Below are positions 25,451 to 33,968 of a stretch of 64,000 nucleotides of DNA, piece by piece; the first letter of the stretch is position 1; each line of letters begins with the position of its first letter. The notes beneath the pieces are model-generated. The model had not been told where the DNA came from. It saw only the letters and a list, made by a program, of their open reading frames with translations, and did no database searches. Both the position numbers and the translations under genes were made by a program. Source of the DNA: Arthrobacter_E sp044748305 (GTDB taxonomy: Bacteria; Actinomycetota; Actinomycetes; Actinomycetales; Micrococcaceae); assembly GCF_044748305.1 (NCBI RefSeq), contig NZ_JBIVFT010000002.1:62001-126000 (forward strand). The letters are read 5' to 3'.

Positions 25451-26784
25451 GCCCCCACCAGATTCTGTCCGCAGACCCGGAGCACCTCACCGTTGACCCC
25501 GCCCGCCGATTCACTGACCAGGAACGCGATCGCCTCGGCGACGTCCTGCGGCTTCCCGCCCTGCTGCAGCGAGTTCAGGCGGCGGGCCACCTCGCGCGTC
25601 GCGAACGGGATCCGGGCCGTCATCTCGGTCTCGATGAACCCCGGGGCGACAGCGTTGATGGCTCCACCGCGTTCGGCCAGTCGAGGCGCCGTGGCCCGTA
25701 CCATCCCGATGACCGCCGCCTTGGACGCGCCGTAGTTGGTCTGGCCACGGTTGCCCGCGATCCCCGAGGTCGAGGCCAGGCTGACGATCCTGGCTCCTTC
25801 CGCGAACAACGGCGAGGCCAGGAAGACCTCGTTCATGCGCAGCTGGGAGGAGACGTTCACAGCGATCACGCTGTCCCAGCGGGCCGGATCCATATTGGCC
25901 AGCAGCTTGTCCCGGGTGATGCCGGCGTTGTGCACCACGATGTCCAGCTTGCCGAAGCGGGTTCCGGCGAGTTCGAGGATTCTGTCCGCTGCGTCCTCGG
26001 CGGTGATGTCCACCTGGAGCGCGACACCCCCGACCCGGTTCGCGGTGGCCGCCAACTGCTCTCCCGCCGCAGGGACGTCGACCAGGATGAGCTTGGCGCC
26101 GTCTCGGCTCAAGGTCGCCGCGATCGACGCGCCGATGCCACGGGCGGCCCCCGTCACGACGGCGACCTTTCCGTCAAGCGGACGCACGCCGCCGTCGGGC
26201 ACGGCCTGCGCGTCATCGACCCGGAGGAACTGCCCGTCCACGAACGCGGAACGCGCCGAAAGGAAGAAGCGCAGCGCACCCATGGCCGAGGAGGCACCGG
26301 CGTCGACACCTTCGCGCAGGATGACACCGTTTGCCGTCGCACCGGCACGCAGTTCCTTGGCCAGCGAACGGGTGAAGCCGTCCACCGCCTGGCGGGCGGC
26401 CGCCGTCGCCGGGTCGTTCGCCGTCGCCGGATCGCGTGAGACCACTACGACGCGGCCGGACGCCTTGAGCTGCCGGAGCAGCTGACCCGCTGCCTGCACC
26501 GGGGCCGAAAGCGCTGACGGGTCGGCGAGTTCATCCAGCGCCAGCACGAGGGCTGCGATCTTCTCGGAACCACCGATGTTCCTGCGCACGTCCAGACCCC
26601 ATCCCAGGAGCTGAGCCGCGATCGACTCGGCGCCGGAACCCGGCCCGAGGACCACGACCGGGCCCTCCAGCAGCGGGTCACCGGGGGTGTAACGGCGCAG
26701 CGCGACCGGCTGCGGGAGGCCCAGCTTGCGTGCGAGGTCGCGCCCGAAGCCGCCGCTGACGAATTGCGTGTACTTGTCTGTCAT
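25447..26784 (-). CDS. 3-oxoacyl-(ACP/CoA) reductase, two-domain FabG4-like SDR
   Basis: A 445-residue protein with an N-terminal flavodoxin-like/degenerate Rossmann part (about 1-205) and a canonical C-terminal SDR domain. The latter has VVTGAARGIG for NAD(P) binding, HNAGITRDKL, the Ser in SLASTSGIAGN and the catalytic pair in YGASKAAV. This matches high-molecular-weight FabG4 of mycobacteria (Rv0242c), where a MaoC hydratase and FadA thiolase gene also lie nearby. ATG 26784 gives the family start MTDKYTQFVSGGFGRDLA. It overlaps MaoC by four bases and lies 28 bases after fadA. Confidence 0.92.
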   Translation of the reverse strand: MTDKYTQFVSGGFGRDLARKLGLPQPVALRRYTPGDPLLEGPVVVLGPGSGAESIAAQLLGWGLDVRRNIGGSEKIAALVLALDELADPSALSAPVQAAGQLLRQLKASGRVVVVSRDPATANDPATAAARQAVDGFTRSLAKELRAGATANGVILREGVDAGASSAMGALRFFLSARSAFVDGQFLRVDDAQAVPDGGVRPLDGKVAVVTGAARGIGASIAATLSRDGAKLILVDVPAAGEQLAATANRVGGVALQVDITAEDAADRILELAGTRFGKLDIVVHNAGITRDKLLANMDPARWDSVIAVNVSSQLRMNEVFLASPLFAEGARIVSLASTSGIAGNRGQTNYGASKAAVIGMVRATAPRLAERGGAINAVAPGFIETEMTARIPFATREVARRLNSLQQGGKPQDVAEAIAFLVSESAGGVNGEVLRVCGQNLVGA

Positions 26785-26812
26785 CTCCGTCTTCCTCTTC
26801 GTCTCGGCGGGC

Positions 26813-28114
26813 TCAGTAGGACTCGAGAATCGCAACGACGCCCTGACCGCCGGCGGCGCAGACGGACACGAGGCCACGGGCCGGCTTGCCGTCGACGGCG
26901 GCCTTCTCGTGGAGCAGCTTGGCCAGCGAGGCGACGATGCGGCCACCCGTCGCGGCGAACGGGTGTCCTGCGGCCAGCGAGGAGCCGTTCACGTTCAGCT
27001 TGGCCCGGTCCACCGCACCGAGCGGCGCGTCGAGGCCCAGCCTCTCCCGGCAGAACTCCTCGTCCTCCCAGGCGGCGAGCGTGCTGAGCACGGTGCCCGC
27101 GAAGGCCTCGTGGATCTCGAAGAAGTCGAAGTCCGCGAAGCTCAGGCCGTTACGGGCCAGCATCCGCGGAACGGCGTAGGCGGGGGCCATGAGCAGGCCC
27201 TCCTTGCCGTGCACGAAGTCCACTGCGGCGGCTTCGCCGTCCACCACGGTGGCCAGCTTGGGCAGTTCGCGCTCGTCGGCCCATTCCTCCGAGGCCAGCA
27301 GCACGGCCGAGGCACCGTCCGTGAGAGGCGTGGAGTTTCCTGCGGTCATCGTGGCCGGGGTGGGAAGCTGCTTCCCGAACACCGGGGACAGCTTCGCCAG
27401 TTTCTCCAGGCTCGTGTCGGCCCGCAGATTGGAGTCACGGCTGAGCCCGCGGTAGGCGGTGATCAGATCGTCGAAGAAGCCTCGCTCGTACGCCGCGGCC
27501 AGGTGCTGATGGCTTGCAAGGGCCAGTTCGTCCTGAGCCTCGCGGGTGATCCCCCACTGCGCCGTCGTGATCGCCTGGTGCTCGCCCATGGAGAGGCCGG
27601 TACGGGGCTCCCCCGTGCCGGGAGCGTTCGGGGCGAGGTCCTTGGGACGGATCTTCGAGAGAGCCTTGAGCTTCTGCTGGGTGGTCCGTGCGCGGTTGAG
27701 TTCCAGCAGTATGCGGCGGAGTCCCTCGCTCACGGCGATCGGGGCGTCGGACGCCGAATCGACTCCACCGGCGACGGCGGAGTCGATCTGGCCGAGCTTG
27801 ATCTTGTTGGCCAGGCCGAGCACGGTCTCCAGACCGGTGGCGCAGGCCTGCTGCAGATCATAGGCGGGAGTGTCGGGGGCCAGTGCCGAGCCGAGCACCG
27901 CCTCACGGGTGAGGTTGAAGTCGCGGGAATGCTTCAGCACGGCGCCCGCGGCGACCTCACCGATCCGCTCCCCCTGCAGGCCGAAGCGGGCCACCAGACC
28001 GTCCAGAGCGGCGGTCAGCATGTCCTGATTGGACGCGCTGGTGTAGGCGCCGTTGGCGCGGGCGAAGGGGATGCGATTGCCGCCGACGACGACGGCCTTC
28101 CGTACGGTGGTCAT
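26813..28114 (-). CDS. fadA: Acetyl-CoA C-acyltransferase (FadA-type thiolase)
   Basis: A 433-residue thiolase with an intact catalytic set: nucleophile Cys in DLQQACATGLETV, His in EIHEAFAGT, His in LAAGHPFAATGGR and the second Cys in SVCAAGGQG. It cleaves 3-ketoacyl-CoA or condenses acyl-CoA. It heads the minus-strand fadA-fabG4-maoC operon and is divergent from a TetR gene, with a perfect 14-bp inverted repeat in between. ACGGAGCGG precedes the ATG. Fatty-acid beta-oxidation is the likely setting. Confidence 0.93.
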   Translation of the reverse strand: MTTVRKAVVVGGNRIPFARANGAYTSASNQDMLTAALDGLVARFGLQGERIGEVAAGAVLKHSRDFNLTREAVLGSALAPDTPAYDLQQACATGLETVLGLANKIKLGQIDSAVAGGVDSASDAPIAVSEGLRRILLELNRARTTQQKLKALSKIRPKDLAPNAPGTGEPRTGLSMGEHQAITTAQWGITREAQDELALASHQHLAAAYERGFFDDLITAYRGLSRDSNLRADTSLEKLAKLSPVFGKQLPTPATMTAGNSTPLTDGASAVLLASEEWADERELPKLATVVDGEAAAVDFVHGKEGLLMAPAYAVPRMLARNGLSFADFDFFEIHEAFAGTVLSTLAAWEDEEFCRERLGLDAPLGAVDRAKLNVNGSSLAAGHPFAATGGRIVASLAKLLHEKAAVDGKPARGLVSVCAAGGQGVVAILESY

Positions 28115-28171
28115 GTTCCGCTCCGTTTCTGCGTGGCCCGGTGGCCGCTCGCTACAGTCTTCCTCGAAGAG

Positions 28172-28200
28172 TTACCGATACCCAGCGTACCTGATACGCT
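28172..28200 (+). promoter_or_regulatory. Leaderless promoter of the TetR gene
   Basis: TTACCG (28172-28177), 17-base spacer, TACGCT (28195-28200), then 7 bases to GTG 28208. The -10 lies inside the operator palindrome. Confidence 0.6.
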
Positions 28201-28208
28201 GGGTATCG
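28176..28208. promoter_or_regulatory. TetR operator: 14-5-14 perfect inverted repeat
   Basis: Arms 28176-28189 and 28195-28208 are exact complements around CCTGA; each carries GATACCCAGCGT or its complement. The right arm covers the -10 and the first base of the TetR start codon. It sits between fadA and tetR, so one bound dimer pair could control both directions. Confidence 0.8.
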
Positions 28209-28981
28209 TGAACCCGGTCACAGAGCAGACATCGCCTCTCAGCGCAGCCGCTGACGCCGCCGAGCCGCAGGGCACGGACGGACGCGCAGCCCGCTGGGAG
28301 AGCCACCGCCTTCAGCGCCGCACGGAACTCATCCGTGCCGCACGCCACGCGGTCCACGCCCTCGGCCCCGAGGCCTCCATGGAGGAGATCGCAGGCTCAG
28401 CCGGGACATCGAAGTCGGTGTTCTACCGCTACTTCGGCGACAAGTCCGGTCTTCAGCAAGCCGTCGGCGAAGTGGTGCTGAACCGGATGCAGTCACGGAT
28501 CCGGGAAGCCGCGCAAGAAGCCCTCAACCCTGCCGAGGGACTCTTCGCCATGGTCAACGCCTATCTGCAAATGGCGGAGACCTCCCCCAACGTCTACGCC
28601 TTCGTCACCCAGCGCCAGCTGAACGAAGGCACCGGACCTGTTCAGGACGCGGCCTTCGGTCACTTTCTGAGTGCCGTGACGGACATGATCGCCGAACCGA
28701 TGTCGGCCCTCCTCCGGGAGCAGGGCCTCCTCCTGGACTACTGGCCCCGCGCGGCCATCGGGCTCGTCCGTGCAGCGGGCGAACAATGGCTCATGAATCC
28801 GTCCGGACCGGACCGTCCCACCCGGCCCGAAATGGCCACCACCCTCACCGCCTGGCTCGTCGACGGAGTGCGCCCCATGGTCGCCGTCGGCCCCGCCTCG
28901 GCGGTATCGACCACCCACCAGCGTGCCGGCGCAGAGCGCGGCACAGCCCCTATCCCTGGAAAGGACGATCAGCATGACTGA
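28208..28981 (+). CDS. TetR/AcrR family transcriptional regulator (fatty-acid type)
   Basis: A 257-residue TetR regulator. The HTH is near residues 45-85 (MEEIAGSAGTSKSVFYRYFG). The remaining helices form a ligand pocket, probably for an acyl-CoA given the flanking genes. The GTG 28208 is the last base of the operator and lies 7 bases from TACGCT, so the message is probably leaderless and autorepressed. The gene overlaps the start of the acyl-CoA dehydrogenase by 8 bases, so both are made from one transcript. The C-terminal 30 residues are low-complexity. Confidence 0.9.
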   Translation: MNPVTEQTSPLSAAADAAEPQGTDGRAARWESHRLQRRTELIRAARHAVHALGPEASMEEIAGSAGTSKSVFYRYFGDKSGLQQAVGEVVLNRMQSRIREAAQEALNPAEGLFAMVNAYLQMAETSPNVYAFVTQRQLNEGTGPVQDAAFGHFLSAVTDMIAEPMSALLREQGLLLDYWPRAAIGLVRAAGEQWLMNPSGPDRPTRPEMATTLTAWLVDGVRPMVAVGPASAVSTTHQRAGAERGTAPIPGKDDQHD

Positions 28982-31052
28982 AGCATTCCCGGACACCCGC
29001 CGCAACGGCGCGGGAACCGGACCGGAGGATCCCCGGGTGGACGTCGCCCTGCTGGGCGAGAAGCTCCTCGGCCGCTGGGCGGAAGTCCGGCACGAGGCAC
29101 GCGCGCTGGCCGGCAAGGAGGAGTTCCACAAGATCGAGGGACTGACCCACACGGATCACCGAGCACGTGTCTTCGAACAGCTCAAGGGTCTGGTGGAGCA
29201 CGGTGCGGTGCACCGCGCATTCCCCCAGCGCTTCGGCGGTGAGGATGACCACGGCGGCAACATCGCCGGTTTCGAGGAACTCGTGACGGCCGATCCGTCA
29301 CTGCAGATCAAGGCGGGTGTCCAGTGGGGCCTCTTCGGTGCCGCCGTGCTGCACCTGGGCACCGCGACGCACCATGAGAAGTGGCTGCCCAGCATCATGT
29401 CCCTGGAGACGCCCGGCGCGTTCGCCATGACCGAGATGGGCCACGGCTCCGACGTCGCCAGCATCGGCACCACCGCGACGTACGACCCTGCGACGGAAGA
29501 ATTCGTCATCCATACGCCGTTCAAGGCGGCCTGGAAGGACTTCCTGGGCAATGCGGCCAAGGACGGCATCGCCGCTGTCGTCTTCGCCCAGCTCGTCACC
29601 CAAGGCGTCAACCACGGTGTGCACGCCTTCTACGTGCCGATCCGCGATGCCGACACCAAGAAGTTCCTGCCGGGCATCGGCGGCGAGGACGACGGCGTCA
29701 AGGGTGGGCTGAACGGCATCGACAACGGCCGTCTGCACTTCAATCAGGTGCGCATCCCCCGCGAGAACCTGCTGAACCGTTACGGCGAGGTCGACGCCTC
29801 CGGCGCCTACAGCTCGTCCATCGCAAGCCCGGGACGCCGCTTCTTCACCATGCTGGGAACCCTCGTGCAGGGCCGCGTCTCCCTGGACGGCGCCAGTGTC
29901 GCGGCCAGCAAGATCGCCCTGGCATCGGCCATCCGCTACGCCACCCAGCGCCGTCAGTTCAACGCCGGCTCGCCCGTGGAGGAAGAGGTGCTGCTGGACT
30001 ACCAGCGTCACCAGCGTAGGCTCTTCACCCGGCTGGCCACGACCTATGCGGCCAACTTCGCGCACGAACAGCTCCTCGAGAAGTTCGACGCCGTCTTCTC
30101 GGGCGCGGCCGACACCGATGAGGACCGCCAGGACCTTGAAACACTCGCCGCGGCGCTCAAGCCCCTGAGCACCTGGCATGCCCTGGACACCCTGCAGGAG
30201 TGCCGCGAGGCCTGTGGCGGTGCCGGCTTCCTGATCGAGAACCGTTTCGCCTCACTGCGCGCGGACCTCGACGTCTACGCCACCTTCGAGGGCGACAACA
30301 CGGTACTCCTCCAGCTGGTCGCCAAGCGTCTCCTGGCCGACTATGCCAAGGAGTTCCGCAATGTCGACTTCGGTGTCATGGCCCGCTTCGTCGCGGCCCA
30401 GGCCTCCGATGTCGCGCTCAACCGGACCGGCCTGCGCCAGGTGGCACAGTTCGTAGCGGACACCGGTCTGCCGCAGAAGTCCGCGCTGGCTCTCAAGGAC
30501 GAGGAGAGCCAGCGTAATCTGCTCACCACCCGGGTCCAGAGCATGGTGGCCGAGGTCGGTGCCGCGCTCAAGGGTGCCAACAAGCTGCCCCAGGCGAAGG
30601 CCGCGGCTCTGTTCAATGAGAACCAGGACCAGCTGATCGAGGCCGCCCGGGCTCATGCCGAGCTCCTCCAGTGGGAGGCCTTCACCGAGGGCCTTGCCGG
30701 CATCGAGGACGCCGGGACCCGAGAGGTCCTGACCTGGGTCCGGGATCTCTTCGGGCTCTCGCTGATCGAGAAGCACCTCTCCTGGTACTTGATGAACGGT
30801 CGCCTCTCGATGCAGCGCGCCCGCACCGTCGGCGACTACATCAACCGTTTGCTGGTCCGGATCCGCCCCCATGCGCTCGATCTGGTGGATGCCTTCGGCT
30901 ACGGCCAGGAGCACATCCGCTCCACGGTCGGCAGCGGCGCGGAACTCACGCGGCAGGACGAGGCTCGCGACTACTACCGCTCCCTGCGAGCCTCCGGTGA
31001 CGCACCGGTGGACGAGAAGGTCCTTCTCGAACGCAAGAAGAGGAACAAGTAA
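28974..31052 (+). CDS. Acyl-CoA dehydrogenase / acyl-CoA oxidase-like flavoprotein
   Basis: A 692-residue protein of the acyl-CoA dehydrogenase/oxidase superfamily, longer than the usual 380-residue dehydrogenase. FAMTEMGHGSDVASIGTTAT is the FAD/substrate signature, ECREACGGAGFLIENR and the C-terminal FEGDNTVLLQLVAKR are characteristic of acyl-CoA oxidases, and an extra helical C-terminal domain follows. It catalyses the first step of beta-oxidation; whether oxygen or an electron-transfer protein is the acceptor cannot be decided from sequence. ATG 28974 overlaps the tetR end and has GAAAGGAC upstream. Confidence 0.92.
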   Translation: MTEAFPDTRRNGAGTGPEDPRVDVALLGEKLLGRWAEVRHEARALAGKEEFHKIEGLTHTDHRARVFEQLKGLVEHGAVHRAFPQRFGGEDDHGGNIAGFEELVTADPSLQIKAGVQWGLFGAAVLHLGTATHHEKWLPSIMSLETPGAFAMTEMGHGSDVASIGTTATYDPATEEFVIHTPFKAAWKDFLGNAAKDGIAAVVFAQLVTQGVNHGVHAFYVPIRDADTKKFLPGIGGEDDGVKGGLNGIDNGRLHFNQVRIPRENLLNRYGEVDASGAYSSSIASPGRRFFTMLGTLVQGRVSLDGASVAASKIALASAIRYATQRRQFNAGSPVEEEVLLDYQRHQRRLFTRLATTYAANFAHEQLLEKFDAVFSGAADTDEDRQDLETLAAALKPLSTWHALDTLQECREACGGAGFLIENRFASLRADLDVYATFEGDNTVLLQLVAKRLLADYAKEFRNVDFGVMARFVAAQASDVALNRTGLRQVAQFVADTGLPQKSALALKDEESQRNLLTTRVQSMVAEVGAALKGANKLPQAKAAALFNENQDQLIEAARAHAELLQWEAFTEGLAGIEDAGTREVLTWVRDLFGLSLIEKHLSWYLMNGRLSMQRARTVGDYINRLLVRIRPHALDLVDAFGYGQEHIRSTVGSGAELTRQDEARDYYRSLRASGDAPVDEKVLLERKKRNK

Positions 31053-31067
31053 CGCTCCACGCAGTTC

Positions 31068-31108
31068 GACGGCGGCGCGCTTCCCCGGGAGGGAGGCGCG
31101 CCGCCGTC
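31068..31108. terminator. Hairpin terminator between acyl-CoA dehydrogenase and glgA
   Basis: 13-bp perfect stem (31068-31080 and 31096-31108) around a 15-base loop, between convergent genes. Confidence 0.65.
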
Positions 31109-31123
31109 GTCTGATGCGAAGAC

Positions 31124-32326
31124 TCAGTCCTGAGGCAGCACCGAGCGGTAGACATCGAGCGTCGCCTCGGCGATCGAGTCCCAGGAGAAGTGTTCCTCGG
31201 CACGACGGCGGCCTGCCTCACCCATCCGGCGTGCACACTCCGGATCGGAGACGACCTCGTTCAATGCGGCGGCGAAGTCGTCGACGAACTTCTGCGGGTC
31301 CAGGGGCGTCCCGGTGCCGTCCGTGACCTGCTCGATCGGCACGAGCAGTCCCGTTTCACCGTGGGAGACGACCTCCGGGATGCCTCCCGTCGCGCTGGCG
31401 ACGACGGCCGAACCGCAGGCCATGGCCTCCAGGTTCACGATGCCGAGAGGCTCGTAGATGGATGGGCAGGCGAAGGCCGTGGCGTGGCTCAGGACCTGGA
31501 TCAGCTCGCGTCGCGGCAGCATCCTCTCGATCAGCACGACGCCGTCCCGCTCGGCCTGCAGCCGACCGATCAGTTCCGCCGTCTCGGCGGCCAGTTCAGG
31601 GGTGTCCGCTGCGCCCAGGCACAGGACGAGCTGCACCTCGGGGGCCAGCTGCTGCGCGGCGCGCAGCAGATAGGGGACGCCCTTCTGCCGGGTGTTCCGA
31701 CCGACGAACACCACGCTGGGACGGGCAGGGTCGATGCCGAGCTCGCGTACGGCGTCGTCATCCGAGTCCTGCTTCCACAGCGAGACGTCGATGCCGTTGT
31801 GCACCACCCGGACCTTGGCCGGATCGACCCCGGGGTAGCAGCGCAGGATGTCCTGGCGCATGCCCTCCGAGACCGCGATGATCGCGGCGGCTGCTTCATA
31901 GGAGGTCTTCTCGACCCACGAGCTGAGCCGGTAGCCCCCGCCGAGCTGCTCGGCCTTCCAGGGCCGCAAGGGTTCCAGACTGTGGGCGCTGAGCACATGG
32001 GGAATCCCGTGCAGCAGCGAGGCCAGGTGACCCGCCATATTGGCATACCAGGTGTGCGAGTGGACCAGATCGGCGCCCGCCACATCCGGCACGATGCTCA
32101 GATCAACACCGAGCGTCTGCACCGCGGCATTGGCGTCCTTGAGCTCCGGCGGGGTCGCATAGCTGCTCACCGTGGCCCCGTGATAATCGCTCTCCCGGGG
32201 CTCACCGAAGGCATGGATGTGCAGCTCGACGTGCGAGGCGAGCACACGACTCAGCTCGGCGACGTGCACTCCGGCACCGCCATAAATATCCGGCGGAAAT
32301 TCTTTGGAAACAATGTCGATTCGCAC
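31124..32326 (-). CDS. glgA: Glycogen synthase / GlgM-type ADP-glucose glucosyltransferase (actinobacterial GT4)
   Basis: A 400-residue GT-B glycosyltransferase. MRIDIVSKEFPPDIYGGAGVHVAEL is the acceptor-side loop, VFVGRNTRQKGVPYLL begins the donor domain and SIYEPLGIVNLEAMACG holds the E-x7-E motif. The actinobacterial GlgA type makes alpha-glucan, or in mycobacteria (GlgM, Rv1212c) maltose-1-phosphate, from ADP-glucose. The divergent neighbour glgC makes ADP-glucose, the same arrangement as in mycobacteria. GTG 32326 is preferred over an upstream start at 32353 because MRIDIVSKEFPP is the family N-terminus and TACGTT lies 6 bases before it. Confidence 0.92.
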   Translation of the reverse strand: MRIDIVSKEFPPDIYGGAGVHVAELSRVLASHVELHIHAFGEPRESDYHGATVSSYATPPELKDANAAVQTLGVDLSIVPDVAGADLVHSHTWYANMAGHLASLLHGIPHVLSAHSLEPLRPWKAEQLGGGYRLSSWVEKTSYEAAAAIIAVSEGMRQDILRCYPGVDPAKVRVVHNGIDVSLWKQDSDDDAVRELGIDPARPSVVFVGRNTRQKGVPYLLRAAQQLAPEVQLVLCLGAADTPELAAETAELIGRLQAERDGVVLIERMLPRRELIQVLSHATAFACPSIYEPLGIVNLEAMACGSAVVASATGGIPEVVSHGETGLLVPIEQVTDGTGTPLDPQKFVDDFAAALNEVVSDPECARRMGEAGRRRAEEHFSWDSIAEATLDVYRSVLPQD

Positions 32327-32332
32327 GTTTAC

Positions 32333-32338
32333 AACGTA
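32333..32338 (-). promoter_or_regulatory. Putative -10 of leaderless glgA promoter
   Basis: TACGTT on the minus strand, 6 bases before GTG 32326. The -35 is weak. Confidence 0.4.
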
Positions 32339-32428
32339 GTCCGAAGTGCCCATCTGATCTAGTGTGAGTCGTGTCTGGCGGTCTACATGACAGCCATCAC
32401 ACCCGGAGAAAACCCAGGAGTCCGAATC

Positions 32429-33901
32429 ATGGCACCGAGAAAAGTCCTAGCAATAGTCCTGGCCGGCGGCGAAGGCAACCGGCTGATGCCCCTCACGGCT
32501 GACCGGGCTAAACCCGCGGTGCCGTTCGCCGGGAGCTATCGCTTGATCGATTTCGCCCTGTCGAACCTCGTGAACTCCGGCTATTTCCGCATCGTCGTGC
32601 TGACGCAGTACAAATCGCACAGCCTCGACCGGCATATTTCGGAAACCTGGCGCCTCTCGACCCAATTGCAGAATTACGTCGCATCCGTCCCGGCCCAGCA
32701 GCGCATCGGCAAGAGCTGGTTCCTAGGCAGTGCCAATGCCATCTACCAGTCCCTCAACCTGATCCACGATGCGCAGCCGGACATCGTGGTGGTGGTCGGG
32801 GCGGATCACGTCTACCGCATGGACTTCGAACAAATGGTCGCCCAGCACGTGGCCAGCGGGGCCAAAGCGACCGTGGCAGCCGTGCGCCAGCCGCTGGAGA
32901 TGGCCAACCAGTTCGGTGTGATCGAGGTGGACCAGGAGGACGCAGGCAAGATCTCCGCCTTCGTCGAGAAGCCCGCCAGCACCCCTGGACTCGCCGCAGC
33001 GCCCGACCAGTTCCTGGCCTCGATGGGCAACTACGTCTTCGACGCGGATGCCCTGGTGGAGGCTCTGACGCTCGACGCGGAGCGCACCGACACCAAGCAC
33101 GATATGGGTGGCGACATCATTCCGTACTTCGTCTCCCGCGGCGAGGCCGGCGTCTACGACTTCACGACCAACGAGATTCCAGGTTCCACCGAACGGGACA
33201 GGACCTACTGGCGCGATGTGGGCACCATCGATTCGTTCTACGACGCCCACATGGACCTGATCTCCCCCGTCCCGGTGTTCAACCTCTACAACCGCGACTG
33301 GCCGATCTTCACCCGCCAGACCATCTCGCCGCCCGCCAAGTTCGTCAAGGGCCGGAACAACACGGTCGGTACGGCGCTGGACTCGATCGTGGCCAATGGC
33401 GTCGTGGTCTCCGGCGGCATCGTCGAGGGATCGGTCCTCTCCACGGACGCCTACGTCGACGCCGGCGCGCGGGTGCTGGATTCGGTGCTCATGGACAATG
33501 TGGTGGTCGGCGAAGGGGCGATCGTCCGCCGGGCCATCCTCGACAAGAACGTCCGCATCCCGAAGGGCGCCACCATCGGAGTGGACAAGGAACTGGACGA
33601 GGCCCGCGGTTTCAAGGTCACCGAGTCGGGTATCACCGTACTGGCCAAGGGCCAGACCGTTCCCGAACCCGGTGAGGATGAGCTGGCGCTCTCCAAGAGC
33701 CTTCGAGGCACCGTGCCGGAGAGCGTGCGCGCCGCCGTCGAAGAGTACGACGATCTCAAGGCCGCCATCGACAAGGTCTCCCTGGTCCAGACCGAACGGC
33801 CCGTGCTCTCCGACCCTGTGACGCCGTCGGAAGACTCCGATGAGAGCGCTGAAACCGAGGAGGAGCAGGCCGTTTCGGCGCTCGGCGGGCACCCGTCCTG
33901 A
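32429..33901 (+). CDS. glgC: Glucose-1-phosphate adenylyltransferase with acidic C-terminal extension
   Basis: A 490-residue enzyme making ADP-glucose. LAGGEGNRLMPLTADRAKPA (11-30) is the nucleotide-binding motif, VVVGADHVYRMD the substrate region and residues 320-400 the left-handed beta-helix. The family usually ends near residue 410 (TVLAKGQTVPEP here). About 75 further residues follow, ending in a strongly acidic Asp/Glu/Ser stretch (468-480). ATG 32429 with AGGAG 9 bases upstream is chosen over 32387. It is divergent from glgA and ends at a hairpin terminator. Confidence 0.95.
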   Translation: MAPRKVLAIVLAGGEGNRLMPLTADRAKPAVPFAGSYRLIDFALSNLVNSGYFRIVVLTQYKSHSLDRHISETWRLSTQLQNYVASVPAQQRIGKSWFLGSANAIYQSLNLIHDAQPDIVVVVGADHVYRMDFEQMVAQHVASGAKATVAAVRQPLEMANQFGVIEVDQEDAGKISAFVEKPASTPGLAAAPDQFLASMGNYVFDADALVEALTLDAERTDTKHDMGGDIIPYFVSRGEAGVYDFTTNEIPGSTERDRTYWRDVGTIDSFYDAHMDLISPVPVFNLYNRDWPIFTRQTISPPAKFVKGRNNTVGTALDSIVANGVVVSGGIVEGSVLSTDAYVDAGARVLDSVLMDNVVVGEGAIVRRAILDKNVRIPKGATIGVDKELDEARGFKVTESGITVLAKGQTVPEPGEDELALSKSLRGTVPESVRAAVEEYDDLKAAIDKVSLVQTERPVLSDPVTPSEDSDESAETEEEQAVSALGGHPS

Positions 33902-33908
33902 GCCTGAT

Positions 33909-33950
33909 CCTTGCGGGGTGAGACGGCCTGGGCCGACCCACCCCGCAAGG
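33909..33950 (+). terminator. Hairpin terminator after glgC
   Basis: 12-bp perfect stem (33909-33920 and 33939-33950) with an 18-base loop. It runs directly into the promoter of the next gene. Confidence 0.65.
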
Positions 33951-33955
33951 CCCAC

Positions 33956-33961
33956 TAAAAT
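33956..33961 (+). promoter_or_regulatory. Putative -10 of leaderless zinc-ribbon SDR promoter
   Basis: TAAAAT, 7 bases before ATG 33969. The GGGGG between them is too close to the ATG to be a ribosome-binding site. Confidence 0.55.
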
Positions 33962-33968
33962 GGGGGAA

